64,000 bases of DNA from an uncultured Acidobacteriota bacterium (GTDB taxonomy: Bacteria > Acidobacteriota > Terriglobia > Bryobacterales > Bryobacteraceae), in NCBI GenBank assembly GCA_902825945.1, contig CADECY010000033.1:1-64000 (forward strand), read 5' to 3'. This document shows, in pieces, positions 8,136-16,644 of the stretch; the stretch's first letter is position 1; every line of letters starts with the position of its first letter. The notes beneath the pieces are model-generated. The model saw only the letters and a list, made by a program, of their open reading frames with translations, was not told where the DNA came from and made no database searches. Made by a program: the position numbers and the translations under genes.

Positions 8136-10886
8136 ATGAGAATCACCACTCTGGGTTTACTGCTTTTCATCCCCATGGCGTCCATGGCACAGACCACGTT
8201 CGCCACCATCACTGGCACGATTCAGGATCCGGCGGGAGCCGTGATCCCGAACGTGACTGTCACGGTGACCAATACGGCCACCAATATCCCAACGTCGACC
8301 CAGTCGAACGACGCTGGCGTTTACACCCTCGCCCAGCTCAAAGAGGGCGAATACACGCTTCGTGCCAAAGGCACGGGCTTCAAGGAATTCGTCGCGCAGA
8401 ACATCGTGCTCGTCTCGCGCGATTACCGGCGTGTCGATGTGCGGCTCGAAGTAGGCGCGGTCGAAACGACGGTCGAGGTTCGCGAAGGTGCGACGCTGAT
8501 CGAGACCGAGTCGGCTCGTATTAGCGACACCAAGACAGCGGATGTCCTCAAGTCGATCCCGCTGAACACGCGCGGCATCTGGGCCTTCCTCGCGCTCTCG
8601 CCCAACGTCTTGCAGGCGGGTAGCGGATCATCGACGATCCGGTTTGCGGGCAGCCGTACCAACCAGTCCCGTTGGGCGATCGACGGAACCACCATGAGCG
8701 ATGGCGTGAGCGAAACGCAGATCGGCCCGCTCGGCAACTACATCGAATCGTTCCAGGAGATCAAGATCGACATCTCGAACAACACGGCCGAGTTCGGAAC
8801 CATCGGCCAGGTTACAATGATCTCGAAGTCGGGCACGAACAAGTTCAAGGGCAACGTGTTCGACTACTATTCGACGCCATGGTTCCGCGCGCGGAATCCG
8901 TTCGCGCTCGTCCGCGGCACGGGTGTGAGCCACACGTTCGGAACGTCGCTCGGCGGTCCGGTTTACATCCCGAAGGTCTATGACGGCCGCAACAAGACGT
9001 TCCTGTTCTTCTCGTATGAGACGGCCCGTGGGAGTCCGAGCAATCCCCTGCTGAATCCCACCGTGGCGCCCGCTCCCTGGCGCACGGGAGACTTTTCCGC
9101 CATCAACGCCCCGATCCGCGATCCGTTCGGTGGAGACGTTCCCTTCCCCGGAAGCCGGATCCCCGCGAATCGCTTGAACGCCACCTCGGCGCGCATCCAG
9201 GATCGCTTCTTCCCGTTGCCGAACGCCGACCTGACACCGGACATCCGCCCGCAAAATTATCGCGAGAACAAGATCCAGGCCTTCGCTCCATCCAACTACT
9301 GGACCCTGCGGGGCGATCACCGCTTCTCCGAACGCGACTCGATCTTCGGCCGGTTCACCACGCAGGATGTCGTGGTTCAGGCGTGGCAAGGCAACCTGCC
9401 CACGATCGGGCAGCACTACCAGCATCGCTACAACTACGCTTCGACCGCCGCCTACACGCACACGTTCCGGCCGACGCTGATCAATGAATTCCGCTGGGGC
9501 TTCGTGTTTAACAACAATACGATTGCAGCGCCGCTCAACGGCAACCAGATTACACGCGAACTCGGCCTGCAGGGTCTGGCGCCAGGTATCCCGGACACGC
9601 TCACCGGCATTCCGAAGATCAGTTGGACCGGCATCGGCCTGCAGGGTCTCACCAGCCTCGACCACCGCAATCCCGGATTCCTCAACTACCTTCACGATTT
9701 CCAGGATCACGTGAGCTGGTTCCGGGGCAAACACAACATCAAAATGGGCGTAAATGTAGGCCGTGTGGAATGGGACGACGGCGCCGCGAACGCGAATCTC
9801 TTCGGAAGCCTCAACTTCTCGAACCGCTTCACCGGACATCCCTACGCCGACTTCCTGCTCGGCGTTCCGACCACCGCCGCGCGCGCGTTCGCGCCGGTTC
9901 GTGTGGACCGCAAGCGTTACCAGTACGACTTCTTCTTTGCCGACGACATCAAGGTGAACCAGAAGCTGACCGTGAACGTGGGACTACGCTACGAGTATCA
10001 CCCGGTCTGGACCGAAGAGGCCGGTCTCGGCTCGATGTTCGACATCGAGAGCGGCAAGATCGTCGTGCAGGATGGCTCGCTCGGCAAAGTAAGTCCGCTG
10101 TTCCCACGATCGTTCGTGGACGTCGTCGAGGCAAAGTCGCTGGGGCTGCCAGGCAGCACGCTGATCCGGAACGACCGAAACAATTTCGCGCCCCGCATCG
10201 GCGTCGCGTGGCGCCCGCTCGGCAATCGGACCGTATTCCGCGGCGGCTTCGGCATCTACTACGACGTGGTTCCGCGCAATCAGAATCACGGCGCGGTGCC
10301 ATTCGTGCTGAACGAACCGGCGTTCACCAATCCCACTCCAGTCCCGTCGTTGCGCCTGCCCCAGGTCTTCCCGTCGACTGGTGGCGCCGGTCCGAGCACG
10401 GTCGGCCTGCCCGCTGCGATCAACACGCGGCTGCAAATGCCGTACTCGATGCAGTACAACTTCACGATCGAGCATTCGCGCTGGGACACCGGCTTCCGGG
10501 CCACCTACACCGGAACCAACACGCGCCAGGGAGACTGGGCCTACGCCGATCCCCACAATGTCATAGGAGCCGGTGGGCAGTTCCCGTTCAAAGATCTCCC
10601 GCGTGGGAAAATCCAGCAACGTCGCCGGCGCCGTTATGTTGGCCTGGATCATCATCAGGCCCCAGCTTCGGTGGAACATCCGCGGCGAAAACACGCCTTG
10701 TTCCCGTGTGACCTGGTTGTGATGGAGTTCCATCGGATTGATCGATCTGCTTCCGAAGTCGTCGTCTTGGGCGTATGGTCCAAAGACCGAGGTCAGCAGG
10801 ACGCGGGCTTGACGCCCTCGCTGGTGGGTGGGCATGTATTTTCCTCCTATCAACAGATTGCGCCGATTCCTCGCGTCTCGATGTAA
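8136..10886 (+). CDS. TonB-dependent receptor with carboxypeptidase-regulatory N-domain, 3'-truncated chimera
   Basis: Start chosen at 8136 because AAGGGGAAG precedes it and the product begins with a signal peptide (MRITTLGLLLFIPMASMAQ). Next come a CarboxypepD_reg fold (TGTIQDPAGAVIPNVTVTVT, GVYTLAQLKEGEYTLRAKG), a plug-like region and the start of an outer-membrane barrel of the Acidobacteria-specific Oar/TonB type. Homologous character stops near residue 805 (TYTGTNTRQGDWAY). The remaining codons to the stop at 10886 read antisense through the start of a B12-binding radical SAM gene. The full-length paralogue at 38875 has 1158 residues, so the last 300 or so barrel residues, including the C-terminal strand needed for BAM insertion, are missing. 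Probably non-functional. Confidence 0.8.
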   Translation: MRITTLGLLLFIPMASMAQTTFATITGTIQDPAGAVIPNVTVTVTNTATNIPTSTQSNDAGVYTLAQLKEGEYTLRAKGTGFKEFVAQNIVLVSRDYRRVDVRLEVGAVETTVEVREGATLIETESARISDTKTADVLKSIPLNTRGIWAFLALSPNVLQAGSGSSTIRFAGSRTNQSRWAIDGTTMSDGVSETQIGPLGNYIESFQEIKIDISNNTAEFGTIGQVTMISKSGTNKFKGNVFDYYSTPWFRARNPFALVRGTGVSHTFGTSLGGPVYIPKVYDGRNKTFLFFSYETARGSPSNPLLNPTVAPAPWRTGDFSAINAPIRDPFGGDVPFPGSRIPANRLNATSARIQDRFFPLPNADLTPDIRPQNYRENKIQAFAPSNYWTLRGDHRFSERDSIFGRFTTQDVVVQAWQGNLPTIGQHYQHRYNYASTAAYTHTFRPTLINEFRWGFVFNNNTIAAPLNGNQITRELGLQGLAPGIPDTLTGIPKISWTGIGLQGLTSLDHRNPGFLNYLHDFQDHVSWFRGKHNIKMGVNVGRVEWDDGAANANLFGSLNFSNRFTGHPYADFLLGVPTTAARAFAPVRVDRKRYQYDFFFADDIKVNQKLTVNVGLRYEYHPVWTEEAGLGSMFDIESGKIVVQDGSLGKVSPLFPRSFVDVVEAKSLGLPGSTLIRNDRNNFAPRIGVAWRPLGNRTVFRGGFGIYYDVVPRNQNHGAVPFVLNEPAFTNPTPVPSLRLPQVFPSTGGAGPSTVGLPAAINTRLQMPYSMQYNFTIEHSRWDTGFRATYTGTNTRQGDWAYADPHNVIGAGGQFPFKDLPRGKIQQRRRRRYVGLDHHQAPASVEHPRRKHALFPCDLVVMEFHRIDRSASEVVVLGVWSKDRGQQDAGLTPSLVGGHVFSSYQQIAPIPRVSM
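10548..10835 (-). pseudogene. 5' fragment of a B12-binding radical SAM protein gene
   Basis: On the minus strand an excellent Shine-Dalgarno (AGGAGG) lies just upstream of an ATG at 10835. About 96 residues follow that look like the N-terminal cobalamin-binding domain of B12-binding radical SAM proteins: RVLLTSVFGPYAQDDDFG, then MELHHNQVTREQGVFSPR, HRSWGLMMIQANITAP and ERELPTGSYDIVGI. After YDIVGI the frame runs antisense into the TonB receptor gene, so the rest of the B12 domain and the whole radical SAM domain with its CxxxCxxC cluster are lost. The start signals look undamaged, so the cut seems recent or artefactual. Confidence 0.7.
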
Positions 10887-10926
10887 TTTCTTTGTAACAA
10901 CGCGGGAAGCGGCGAGCGCCAGCAGA

Positions 10927-11088
10927 AGGGCGTGCCCCCCGGAGGGGCGCTCCTCCAGAATCCCTGAGCATTCGGAAGCCGGGAGCCACGGTCCCGGAGA
11001 CACCCGCATGTGGCACTGGGAGGACGCGGTCCGGAAGAGTAGATCCTGCGAGCCTGTAACGGTGATGCGGCAGCCGCAGGCGTGCCCT
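10927..11088 (+). ncRNA. Candidate structured RNA (degenerate cobalamin-riboswitch-like)
   Basis: The ends of this segment can pair as a 10-bp helix: AGGGCGTGCC (10927-10936) with GGCGTGCCCT (11079-11088), all pairs possible with two G-U wobbles on the plus strand. On the minus strand those two would be mismatches. Inside are a GCCCC/GGGGC hairpin near 10935-10950 and a GCGG/CCGC hairpin near 11068-11077. A run of blocks in cobalamin-riboswitch order is also present: GGAAGCCGG, CACGGTCCCG, CCCGCA, GCACTGG, CGGAAG and GAGCC. The canonical B12 box is not intact. No plus-strand gene follows directly; adk lies on the other strand. Low-confidence call. Confidence 0.3.
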
Positions 11089-11122
11089 ATTGCCGGGCCG
11101 AGCGGCCTTGGCGTTGGTTGAG

Positions 11123-11713
11123 TTATCGGTGCTTCACAGGCGGTCCGAGATGCAACGCGTCCCGGATCGCCTGATAAACCTCGGCGACCGCACGATTCGC
11201 ATCCACGGTCTCGAGCATCCCCTTGTCGTGGAAGAGTTGCAACAATGGCGCGGTCTTGTCGTGAAACTCGCGCAGCCGGACTTTCAACGCCGCCGGATTA
11301 TCGTCGGCGCGCTTGGTGAAGCCCGACCCCTGGCCCATCGCCGCTCGCGACATCACCCGCTGGAAGACGACATCGTCGGGAATGTCGAGATAGATCGCCT
11401 TGTCGAGATTCCAGTTTTCGAACAGGTACTCGGCCTGCGAGCGCGTGCGCGGAAACCCGTCGAGCACGAATCCGTAGTTCCAGTCATGTTCTTCGAGCCG
11501 CCGGCGGACCACTTCTTCCACGATCTCGTCCGGCACCAGGCGCCCTTCGTTCATGATCCGCGTGACGCGCGCGGCCAGCTTCGTGTGGTTGGACATGTTC
11601 CAACGGAAGATGTCGCCGATCGAGATGTGCACGAAGTCGTAGTCGGCGCACAGGATCTGCGCCTGCGTGCCTTTGCCCGCTCCTTGCGGGCCAATGATGA
11701 TGAACTTGTCCAT
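11123..11713 (-). CDS. adk: Adenylate kinase family protein
   Basis: 196 residues with the adenylate kinase P-loop GPQGAGKGTQAQ at about 9-20, the AMP-binding RRRLEEHDW/GFVLDGFPRT region near 85-105 and the FTKRADDN segment at the short LID. It catalyses ATP plus AMP to 2 ADP in the cytoplasm. The LID lacks the four-Cys zinc site of long bacterial enzymes, so it is a short-type enzyme. Its start is 67 bases from the divergent DUF2760 gene. A related nucleoside monophosphate kinase cannot be fully excluded, but the motifs favour Adk. Confidence 0.88.
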   Translation of the reverse strand: MDKFIIIGPQGAGKGTQAQILCADYDFVHISIGDIFRWNMSNHTKLAARVTRIMNEGRLVPDEIVEEVVRRRLEEHDWNYGFVLDGFPRTRSQAEYLFENWNLDKAIYLDIPDDVVFQRVMSRAAMGQGSGFTKRADDNPAALKVRLREFHDKTAPLLQLFHDKGMLETVDANRAVAEVYQAIRDALHLGPPVKHR

Positions 11714-11780
11714 TCGCTAGAGGATCGACAAAACCGGGTCGAGACTCGCATTGTATCCTAAATGATTCGAGGTCTTTTTC

Positions 11781-12350
11781 TTGTCTCGTCTCTCACTCGC
11801 GTTTCGAAGCTTCTTCTCTCTCCTCGGCAGCGGTAAACTTCCGGACGACATCGTGGTCGAACTCGGACTGATGCGCCGCATCGCCGTGCCGGTCTCCCCC
11901 ACGGCTCCGGCCGCGAAGGCGGATCAGCCCAAGGCCGCCGCCGAGCCGGCCAAGCCCGCCGATGGCGCCGTGCAACTGCTCGCGATGCTGCAACAGGAAT
12001 CGCGCATCGTGGACTTCCTGATGGAAGACATCACGCCGTACTCCGACGAGCAAGTGGGCCAGGTGATGCGCGGCGTCCACGAGAATTGCCGCAAGGTTCT
12101 CGATCGCGTGATGACGCTCACTCCCGTGGTCGACGGAGTGGAAGGCACCGCCACCAACCTCGCCGCCGAGGGACTCAGCAACAAGCAGAAGCAGCGGATC
12201 AAGCTCGTCGGCAAGGTTCCGCCCGATGGCAAGGCCGAGTCCGGGATCTTGCGGCATCGCGGCTGGCAGGCTGACAAGGTGAATCTGCCTTCGTTGAAGC
12301 AAGGCGAACGCGCGACCATCGTCGCGCCAGCCGAGATTGAAATCGAATAA
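11781..12350 (+). CDS. DUF2760 family protein
   Basis: 189 residues beginning at a TTG (SRLSLAFRSFFSLLGSGKLP), preceded by GAGG at a workable distance. After a short hydrophobic N-terminal helix comes an Ala/Pro/Lys linker (residues 40-62). The conserved domain follows: QLLAMLQQESRIVDFLMEDI, TPYSDEQVGQVMRGVHENCR and a beta-rich C-terminus with GILRHRGWQADKVNLP. These are hallmarks of DUF2760, a family almost always encoded directly before an atypical Hsp70. That is the case here, 3 bases before the next gene. Function is unknown; a role as client or co-factor of the Hsp70 is inference. Confidence 0.85.
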   Translation: MSRLSLAFRSFFSLLGSGKLPDDIVVELGLMRRIAVPVSPTAPAAKADQPKAAAEPAKPADGAVQLLAMLQQESRIVDFLMEDITPYSDEQVGQVMRGVHENCRKVLDRVMTLTPVVDGVEGTATNLAAEGLSNKQKQRIKLVGKVPPDGKAESGILRHRGWQADKVNLPSLKQGERATIVAPAEIEIE

Positions 12351-12353
12351 GCC

Positions 12354-14999
12354 GTGCGCTCCTACATCGGAATCGACCTCGGTACGACGAACTCCGCGCT
12401 CGCCTATGTGCGTGCCGATGAGACCGAGGATTCGGCGGAGTTCCCACCGGTCCATGTTCTCGACATCTCGCAACCTGTGGCCGAGAACATTGTCGAACCT
12501 CGGCGCACGCTGCCCTCATTCCTGTTCACCGGCGGAGATCAGCAGATCGTGGGCGTTCATGCGCGCGAGCAAGGCGCGCTGACGCCGACCCACTTGGTCC
12601 ATTCGGCCAAGAGCTGGCTCTCGAATCCCAACGTCGATCGCACGGCGAAGCTGCTGCCGTACGACGCTCCGGAAGCGGGGCGAGTCCTGAGTCCGGTGGA
12701 TGCATCGGCACGCTACATCTCGACCATGCGCGAAGCGTGGGAGAAGGCCGGACACGAAGCATTCGGCGACAACGAAGTGGTGCTCACCGTGCCCGCTTCG
12801 TTCGACGAAGAGGCCCGCGAACTCACCGTGGAGGCCGCCAAACAGGCGGGCATCCAGAAGCTGACGCTGCTCGAGGAACCGGCGGCCGCGTTCTATTCAT
12901 GGATCGCCAATCACCTCTCGCAATCGCGCAAGGATCTGTTCGACGGCCAGACCGTGCTCATCGTGGACGTCGGCGGCGGCACCAGCGATTTCACATTGAT
13001 CCGCGTGAATCGCGACGGCGACCGCGTGGACTTCACGCGCACCGCCGTGGGCCGGCACCTGCTGCTCGGCGGCGACAATCTAGACCTCACTCTCGCCTGG
13101 CTCGCCGAAGAGAAGCTGAAGACGCAACTCTCGGTACGGCAGCGCACCGCGTTGCGCCGGCAATGCTCGGCGGCAAAAGAGAAGATGCTCGCCGATCCCA
13201 CGGTGGATCGTGTGCCGATCACCGTCCTCGGCGCCGGGCGGTCATTGATCGGTGGAACACTGCGCACCGAAATCACGCGCGAGGAAGCGCTCGAACTCGC
13301 GCTCGACGGATTCCTGCCCTTCTGCGAACGCGGCGAACGTCCTCAGCGCGAGGAGATGAGTCCGTTCGGCGAACTCGGCCTGCCCTATGAGGCGGACCCG
13401 GCGATCACCCGCCATCTTTCCGCCTTCCTTGCCGATTCCGGCAACGTCGTGCCGGACGCGGTGCTGTTCAACGGCGGCTTCTTCATACCCGACCTGCTGC
13501 GGACACGCGTCACCGATGTTCTCGAAAAGTGGTGCGGCAAGCGTCCGCTGGTGTTCGAGAACCGTGACCTCGATCTCGCCGTCGCGGTGGGCGCGGCCTA
13601 TTACAGCTACGTTCGCTCGACCGGCGCTGGACTCGTGGTGCGCGGCGGCCTTCCGCGCAGCTACTACGTCGAACTCGAATCGAAGGACTCGATTCGCGCG
13701 GTGACGATCATGCCGCGCGGCACCCAGGAAGGCGAAGTGCTCGAACTCGATCGCGACGGGCTCCAACTCGTGGCGAACAAGCCCGTAACCTTCCGCCTCT
13801 TCAGCTCGCTCACACGGCTCGACGACACGATGGGCCAGGTGATCGACTTCCCGAAGAGCGGCCTCGAGGAAGGTGCCCTGCACCGCCACGCCCCGCTCAA
13901 CGCCGTGATCCGGTTCGGCAAGGCCGGCGCCGAGCGGACCGTACCCGTGAAGCTGGGCGCCAAGCTGACCGAGGTGGGGACGCTCGAACTGTGGGCGGAT
14001 TCCAAGGTGAGCGAGCACCGGTGGAAGCTGCAGTTCGAATTGCGCAAGTCCGCCTCGGCGAAAGGTCCGGCGCGGCCCGCCGCCGTGCTGAGCGATGAGG
14101 CGCTGGCCGCTTCCGTCGCTGCGATTCGCGACACGTTCCAGCATGGATCGCTCGAGCCCGAAGCCCTTCCCGCCCAACTCGAACAGATGCTCGCGCTGGG
14201 TCGCAATTCGTGGCCGCTCGGCGCGATCCGCAAGTTCTCGGACGTCTTCCTCGAACTCGCCGAGGGCCGCAAACGATCGCCCGCGCTCGAGCTGCGCTGG
14301 TTGAATCTCGCCGGCTTATGCCTGCGCCCCGGATTCGGATTCCCGGGCGACGACTATCGCATCGAGCAGGCCCGCAGGATCTTCGCGAGCGGGCTCGTCT
14401 TCTCGAACGCCGTCCAGAACGAATCGGAGTGGTGGATCTTCTGGGGGCGCGTGGCGGGTGGCCTGAATCGCAATCAGCAGGCTGACATCTATCAGCGCCT
14501 CGCGGCGACGATCCTGCCGCGGAAGAATCAGAAGGTCCGTGTGAACTCGGCATTGCTGCGTGAGATGTGGAAATGCGCCTGTTCGCTCGAACTGCTGCCC
14601 TCCTCCACGCGCACCGAACTGGGCGATGCGCTGATCAAGCGTGTGCAGGCGGGCGATTTCCGCGACAGCGAACTCTGGTGCCTGGGCCGGCTGGGCGCAC
14701 GCGAGTTGTTCCATGGTCCGGCGAATCAGGTGTTGCCGGCCGCGACGGTTGCACGCTGGGTCGACGGATTGGGCAAAGTGCCGCAAGCCGGCGAGACGCT
14801 GGCGCTGATCGCGCGCCGCACGGGCGATTCCTACCGGGACCTGCCGCCCGCATCGGTCGCGATCGCGCGGCGCGTCATCGAAGGACACAAGGATGCCGGG
14901 CGCCTGCTCGCGCTGCTCGAAGGAAAGGCTTCGCGCGATGCCACTTCGCTCGCGCGCATCTTCGGCGAAGAGCTGCCGAGCGGACTCGTGATCGAGTAA
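12354..14999 (+). CDS. Atypical Hsp70/DnaK-family ATPase with long C-terminal domain
   Basis: 881 residues from a GTG start. The actin-like ATPase fold is complete: phosphate-1 motif YIGIDLGTTNSALAY at the N-terminus, the segment ending in LLEEPAAAFYSW, phosphate-2 IVDVGGGTSDFTLI near 203-216, and the adenosine motif VLFNGGFFIPDLL near 375. A beta-sandwich-like region follows. The last 250 residues are a helical domain (about 615-880) of the DUF3731 kind, not a normal DnaK lid, and there is no EEVD-like tail. No dnaJ or grpE is nearby. The coupled DUF2760 gene is the constant partner of this subfamily, so a specialised assembly role rather than general folding is likely. Confidence 0.87.
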   Translation: MRSYIGIDLGTTNSALAYVRADETEDSAEFPPVHVLDISQPVAENIVEPRRTLPSFLFTGGDQQIVGVHAREQGALTPTHLVHSAKSWLSNPNVDRTAKLLPYDAPEAGRVLSPVDASARYISTMREAWEKAGHEAFGDNEVVLTVPASFDEEARELTVEAAKQAGIQKLTLLEEPAAAFYSWIANHLSQSRKDLFDGQTVLIVDVGGGTSDFTLIRVNRDGDRVDFTRTAVGRHLLLGGDNLDLTLAWLAEEKLKTQLSVRQRTALRRQCSAAKEKMLADPTVDRVPITVLGAGRSLIGGTLRTEITREEALELALDGFLPFCERGERPQREEMSPFGELGLPYEADPAITRHLSAFLADSGNVVPDAVLFNGGFFIPDLLRTRVTDVLEKWCGKRPLVFENRDLDLAVAVGAAYYSYVRSTGAGLVVRGGLPRSYYVELESKDSIRAVTIMPRGTQEGEVLELDRDGLQLVANKPVTFRLFSSLTRLDDTMGQVIDFPKSGLEEGALHRHAPLNAVIRFGKAGAERTVPVKLGAKLTEVGTLELWADSKVSEHRWKLQFELRKSASAKGPARPAAVLSDEALAASVAAIRDTFQHGSLEPEALPAQLEQMLALGRNSWPLGAIRKFSDVFLELAEGRKRSPALELRWLNLAGLCLRPGFGFPGDDYRIEQARRIFASGLVFSNAVQNESEWWIFWGRVAGGLNRNQQADIYQRLAATILPRKNQKVRVNSALLREMWKCACSLELLPSSTRTELGDALIKRVQAGDFRDSELWCLGRLGARELFHGPANQVLPAATVARWVDGLGKVPQAGETLALIARRTGDSYRDLPPASVAIARRVIEGHKDAGRLLALLEGKASRDATSLARIFGEELPSGLVIE

Positions 15000-15003
15000 C
15001 CCC

Positions 15004-15912
15004 GTGGACGAGCGCGCGTGGGTGGCGGCGTTGCGGAACATGACGCGCGGCGGCCCCGGAGTGATTCAGGGAATCGGGGATGATTGCGCGATCCTCGCCT
15101 CGCCGGGCGGTGGCCCCGATCTTTTGGTCTCGACGGACATGTTCATCGAGGGGGTCCACTTCGATTTCGGGAAGTTCACCGCGCGCCAAGCCGGCTACCG
15201 GGCGGTGGCGCGCGCACTGAGCGACATCGCGGCAATGGGCGGCGAACCGCGCTGGCACCTAATTTCGACCGCGTGGGGCGTTGAAACACAGGAGAGGTGG
15301 GCGCTCGAGTTCATGCGCGGCGCGGCCGAGGCGGCGGATGAGTTCCAGAGCGCGCTGGTGGGCGGTGACACCTCGCGGACGAATCTGTTCACGTGCGACG
15401 TAACGGTGATTGGCACCGTGCCTCACGGCGAGGCACTGCCGCGATCCGGTGCCAAACCAGGGGATGGGATTTATGTTTCGGGCCTTCTCGGAGGTTCGGA
15501 GTATGGACGCAGGAAAGGCCCGGACTTCCCGGCCGGCTGGACCCGCCACGCGCGCCCCCAGCCGCGTCTCGCACTGGGGCAGTGGCTTCGCGGCAAGGCG
15601 TCGGCCTGCATGGATCTGAGCGATGGACTGTCGCTCGACCTGCACCGGCTGTGCCTGGCGTCCGGTGTGGCGGCGGAGATCGGTTCGAAGCTTCCTTTGT
15701 GGCCGGGAGTCACGCACGCCGAGGCATGGCGGGATGGCGAGGACTACGAGTTGCTCTTCACGGCTCCCGCAGCGGTCGAGATTCCGCCGTCATGGGAAGG
15801 ATTGGCGCTGACGCGGATCGGCGAAATCGCGACTGGGCCCGTGAGCGAGGTTTACTTGGATGGAAAGCCGGCTCGGATCGCTGGATACGATCACTTGGCC
15901 GACCGGCCGTGA
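15004..15912 (+). CDS. thiL: Thiamine-monophosphate kinase
   Basis: 302 residues from a GTG start, 4 bases after the Hsp70 stop. It has the PurM/ThiL signature: GIGDDCAILAS near the N-terminus (metal/ATP site), STDMFIEGVHFDF, VARALSDIAAMGGEPRW, LVGGDTSRT and DLSDGLSLDL near residue 203. ThiL phosphorylates thiamine phosphate to thiamine diphosphate, the last step of cofactor synthesis, in the cytoplasm. Length is close to normal. No other thi gene is in view; co-transcription with the Hsp70 pair seems likely from spacing. Confidence 0.92.
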   Translation: MDERAWVAALRNMTRGGPGVIQGIGDDCAILASPGGGPDLLVSTDMFIEGVHFDFGKFTARQAGYRAVARALSDIAAMGGEPRWHLISTAWGVETQERWALEFMRGAAEAADEFQSALVGGDTSRTNLFTCDVTVIGTVPHGEALPRSGAKPGDGIYVSGLLGGSEYGRRKGPDFPAGWTRHARPQPRLALGQWLRGKASACMDLSDGLSLDLHRLCLASGVAAEIGSKLPLWPGVTHAEAWRDGEDYELLFTAPAAVEIPPSWEGLALTRIGEIATGPVSEVYLDGKPARIAGYDHLADRP

Positions 15913-16076
15913 TCGGGCCGATCCGCATCCCCTCGATTCATTGGTCGGGCGGCGTGAGCGAGTTCCTCAGCGTTCGCTCCGACATACGGCACCATCCCCG
16001 CAACAGTTACCTCACAAATCACGTCACAAGGCAGTTTCGAGGGATAGCTGGATCTCCTCGAAATCCTTGAAACGTT

Positions 16077-16121
16077 TGGTCGGGGCGGCGTGAGTCGAAC
16101 ACGCGCCCCCCTGCGCCCAAG
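16077..16121 (-). other. Attachment-site-like 3' half of a tRNA-Pro gene
   Basis: Read on the minus strand, these 45 bases equal a tRNA from the anticodon loop to the CCA end. The loop is CTTGGGC (anticodon TGG, proline), the stem half is GCAGG, the variable loop follows, and the T-arm is GCGTG-TTCGACT-CACGC. The acceptor half is CGCCCCG, then A and CCA. The 5' half is absent: the bases that should pair with GCAGG read CTCAA. A tRNA 3' half starting in the anticodon loop is a typical att core left by a tyrosine-recombinase element, and such a gene lies 1.7 kb away. No full tRNA-Pro is in the window. Confidence 0.7.
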
Positions 16122-16259
16122 TTGAGCGGGCGAGTTTCTCCACGTTTCACACGATTGTTCTCAAGTGTACACGAATCAGTGAGTTTCGGCCTGAAGCGCC
16201 CATCCGGGAGCAATCCTGAGCATCCTGAGCAATGGGGAGAATCGGGGATCGTACGGGGG

Positions 16260-16490
16260 GTTACGTCACAAGTTGCGTCACAAGCGCCCTTCAGCAGCCC
16301 CCGAGAACCGCTAGCTTGCCGACGGCGCATCACGTAGTCAGCGACCACGCCGAGCAGTCGGTCCAAGGTCAGCGCACGGGCGATGGCGATGTAGTGGCGG
16401 ACCTTGACCCAACGTGCCTTCCCCTTCCGTCCGGCTTTCAAAGGCGTCGAAATACTCGCTGCGGAGGTCGGCGATCATCTCGCGAGTCAT
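16260..16490 (-). pseudogene. Frameshifted small basic protein of the island
   Basis: On the minus strand an ATG at 16490 opens MTREMIADLRSEYFDAFE. A neighbouring frame then continues smoothly with KAGRKGKARWVKVRHYIAIA and ALTLDRLLGVVADYVMRRR. Joined by one frameshift near 16435-16441 they give a coherent small protein of about 70-80 residues with a basic middle and a hydrophobic helix. The right-hand boundary is unclear because the frame continues without a stop into the tRNA-derived sequence. Not recognised as a named family; listed because both halves have good coding character. Confidence 0.3.
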
Positions 16491-16644
16491 TGCGAGCGTC
16501 CGGCGGGAGCGCAAGAAGACGCACGAACGATCCGCTGGAAGCGTGAGTTGGGCTCGCTCGGCGCGGGCTACGGGAGCGCGGAATCGGGATCGGCTTCGAA
16601 AGCGTGCGGATCACCGCATTGTATTAGAATATAGCCTACGAACG

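Noticed and set aside
16414..16644. Longer N-terminus for the TIR gene
   Set aside because: The extension is Arg/Ser-rich, overlaps a minus-strand remnant, and the ATG at 16645 starts the well-formed helical domain.
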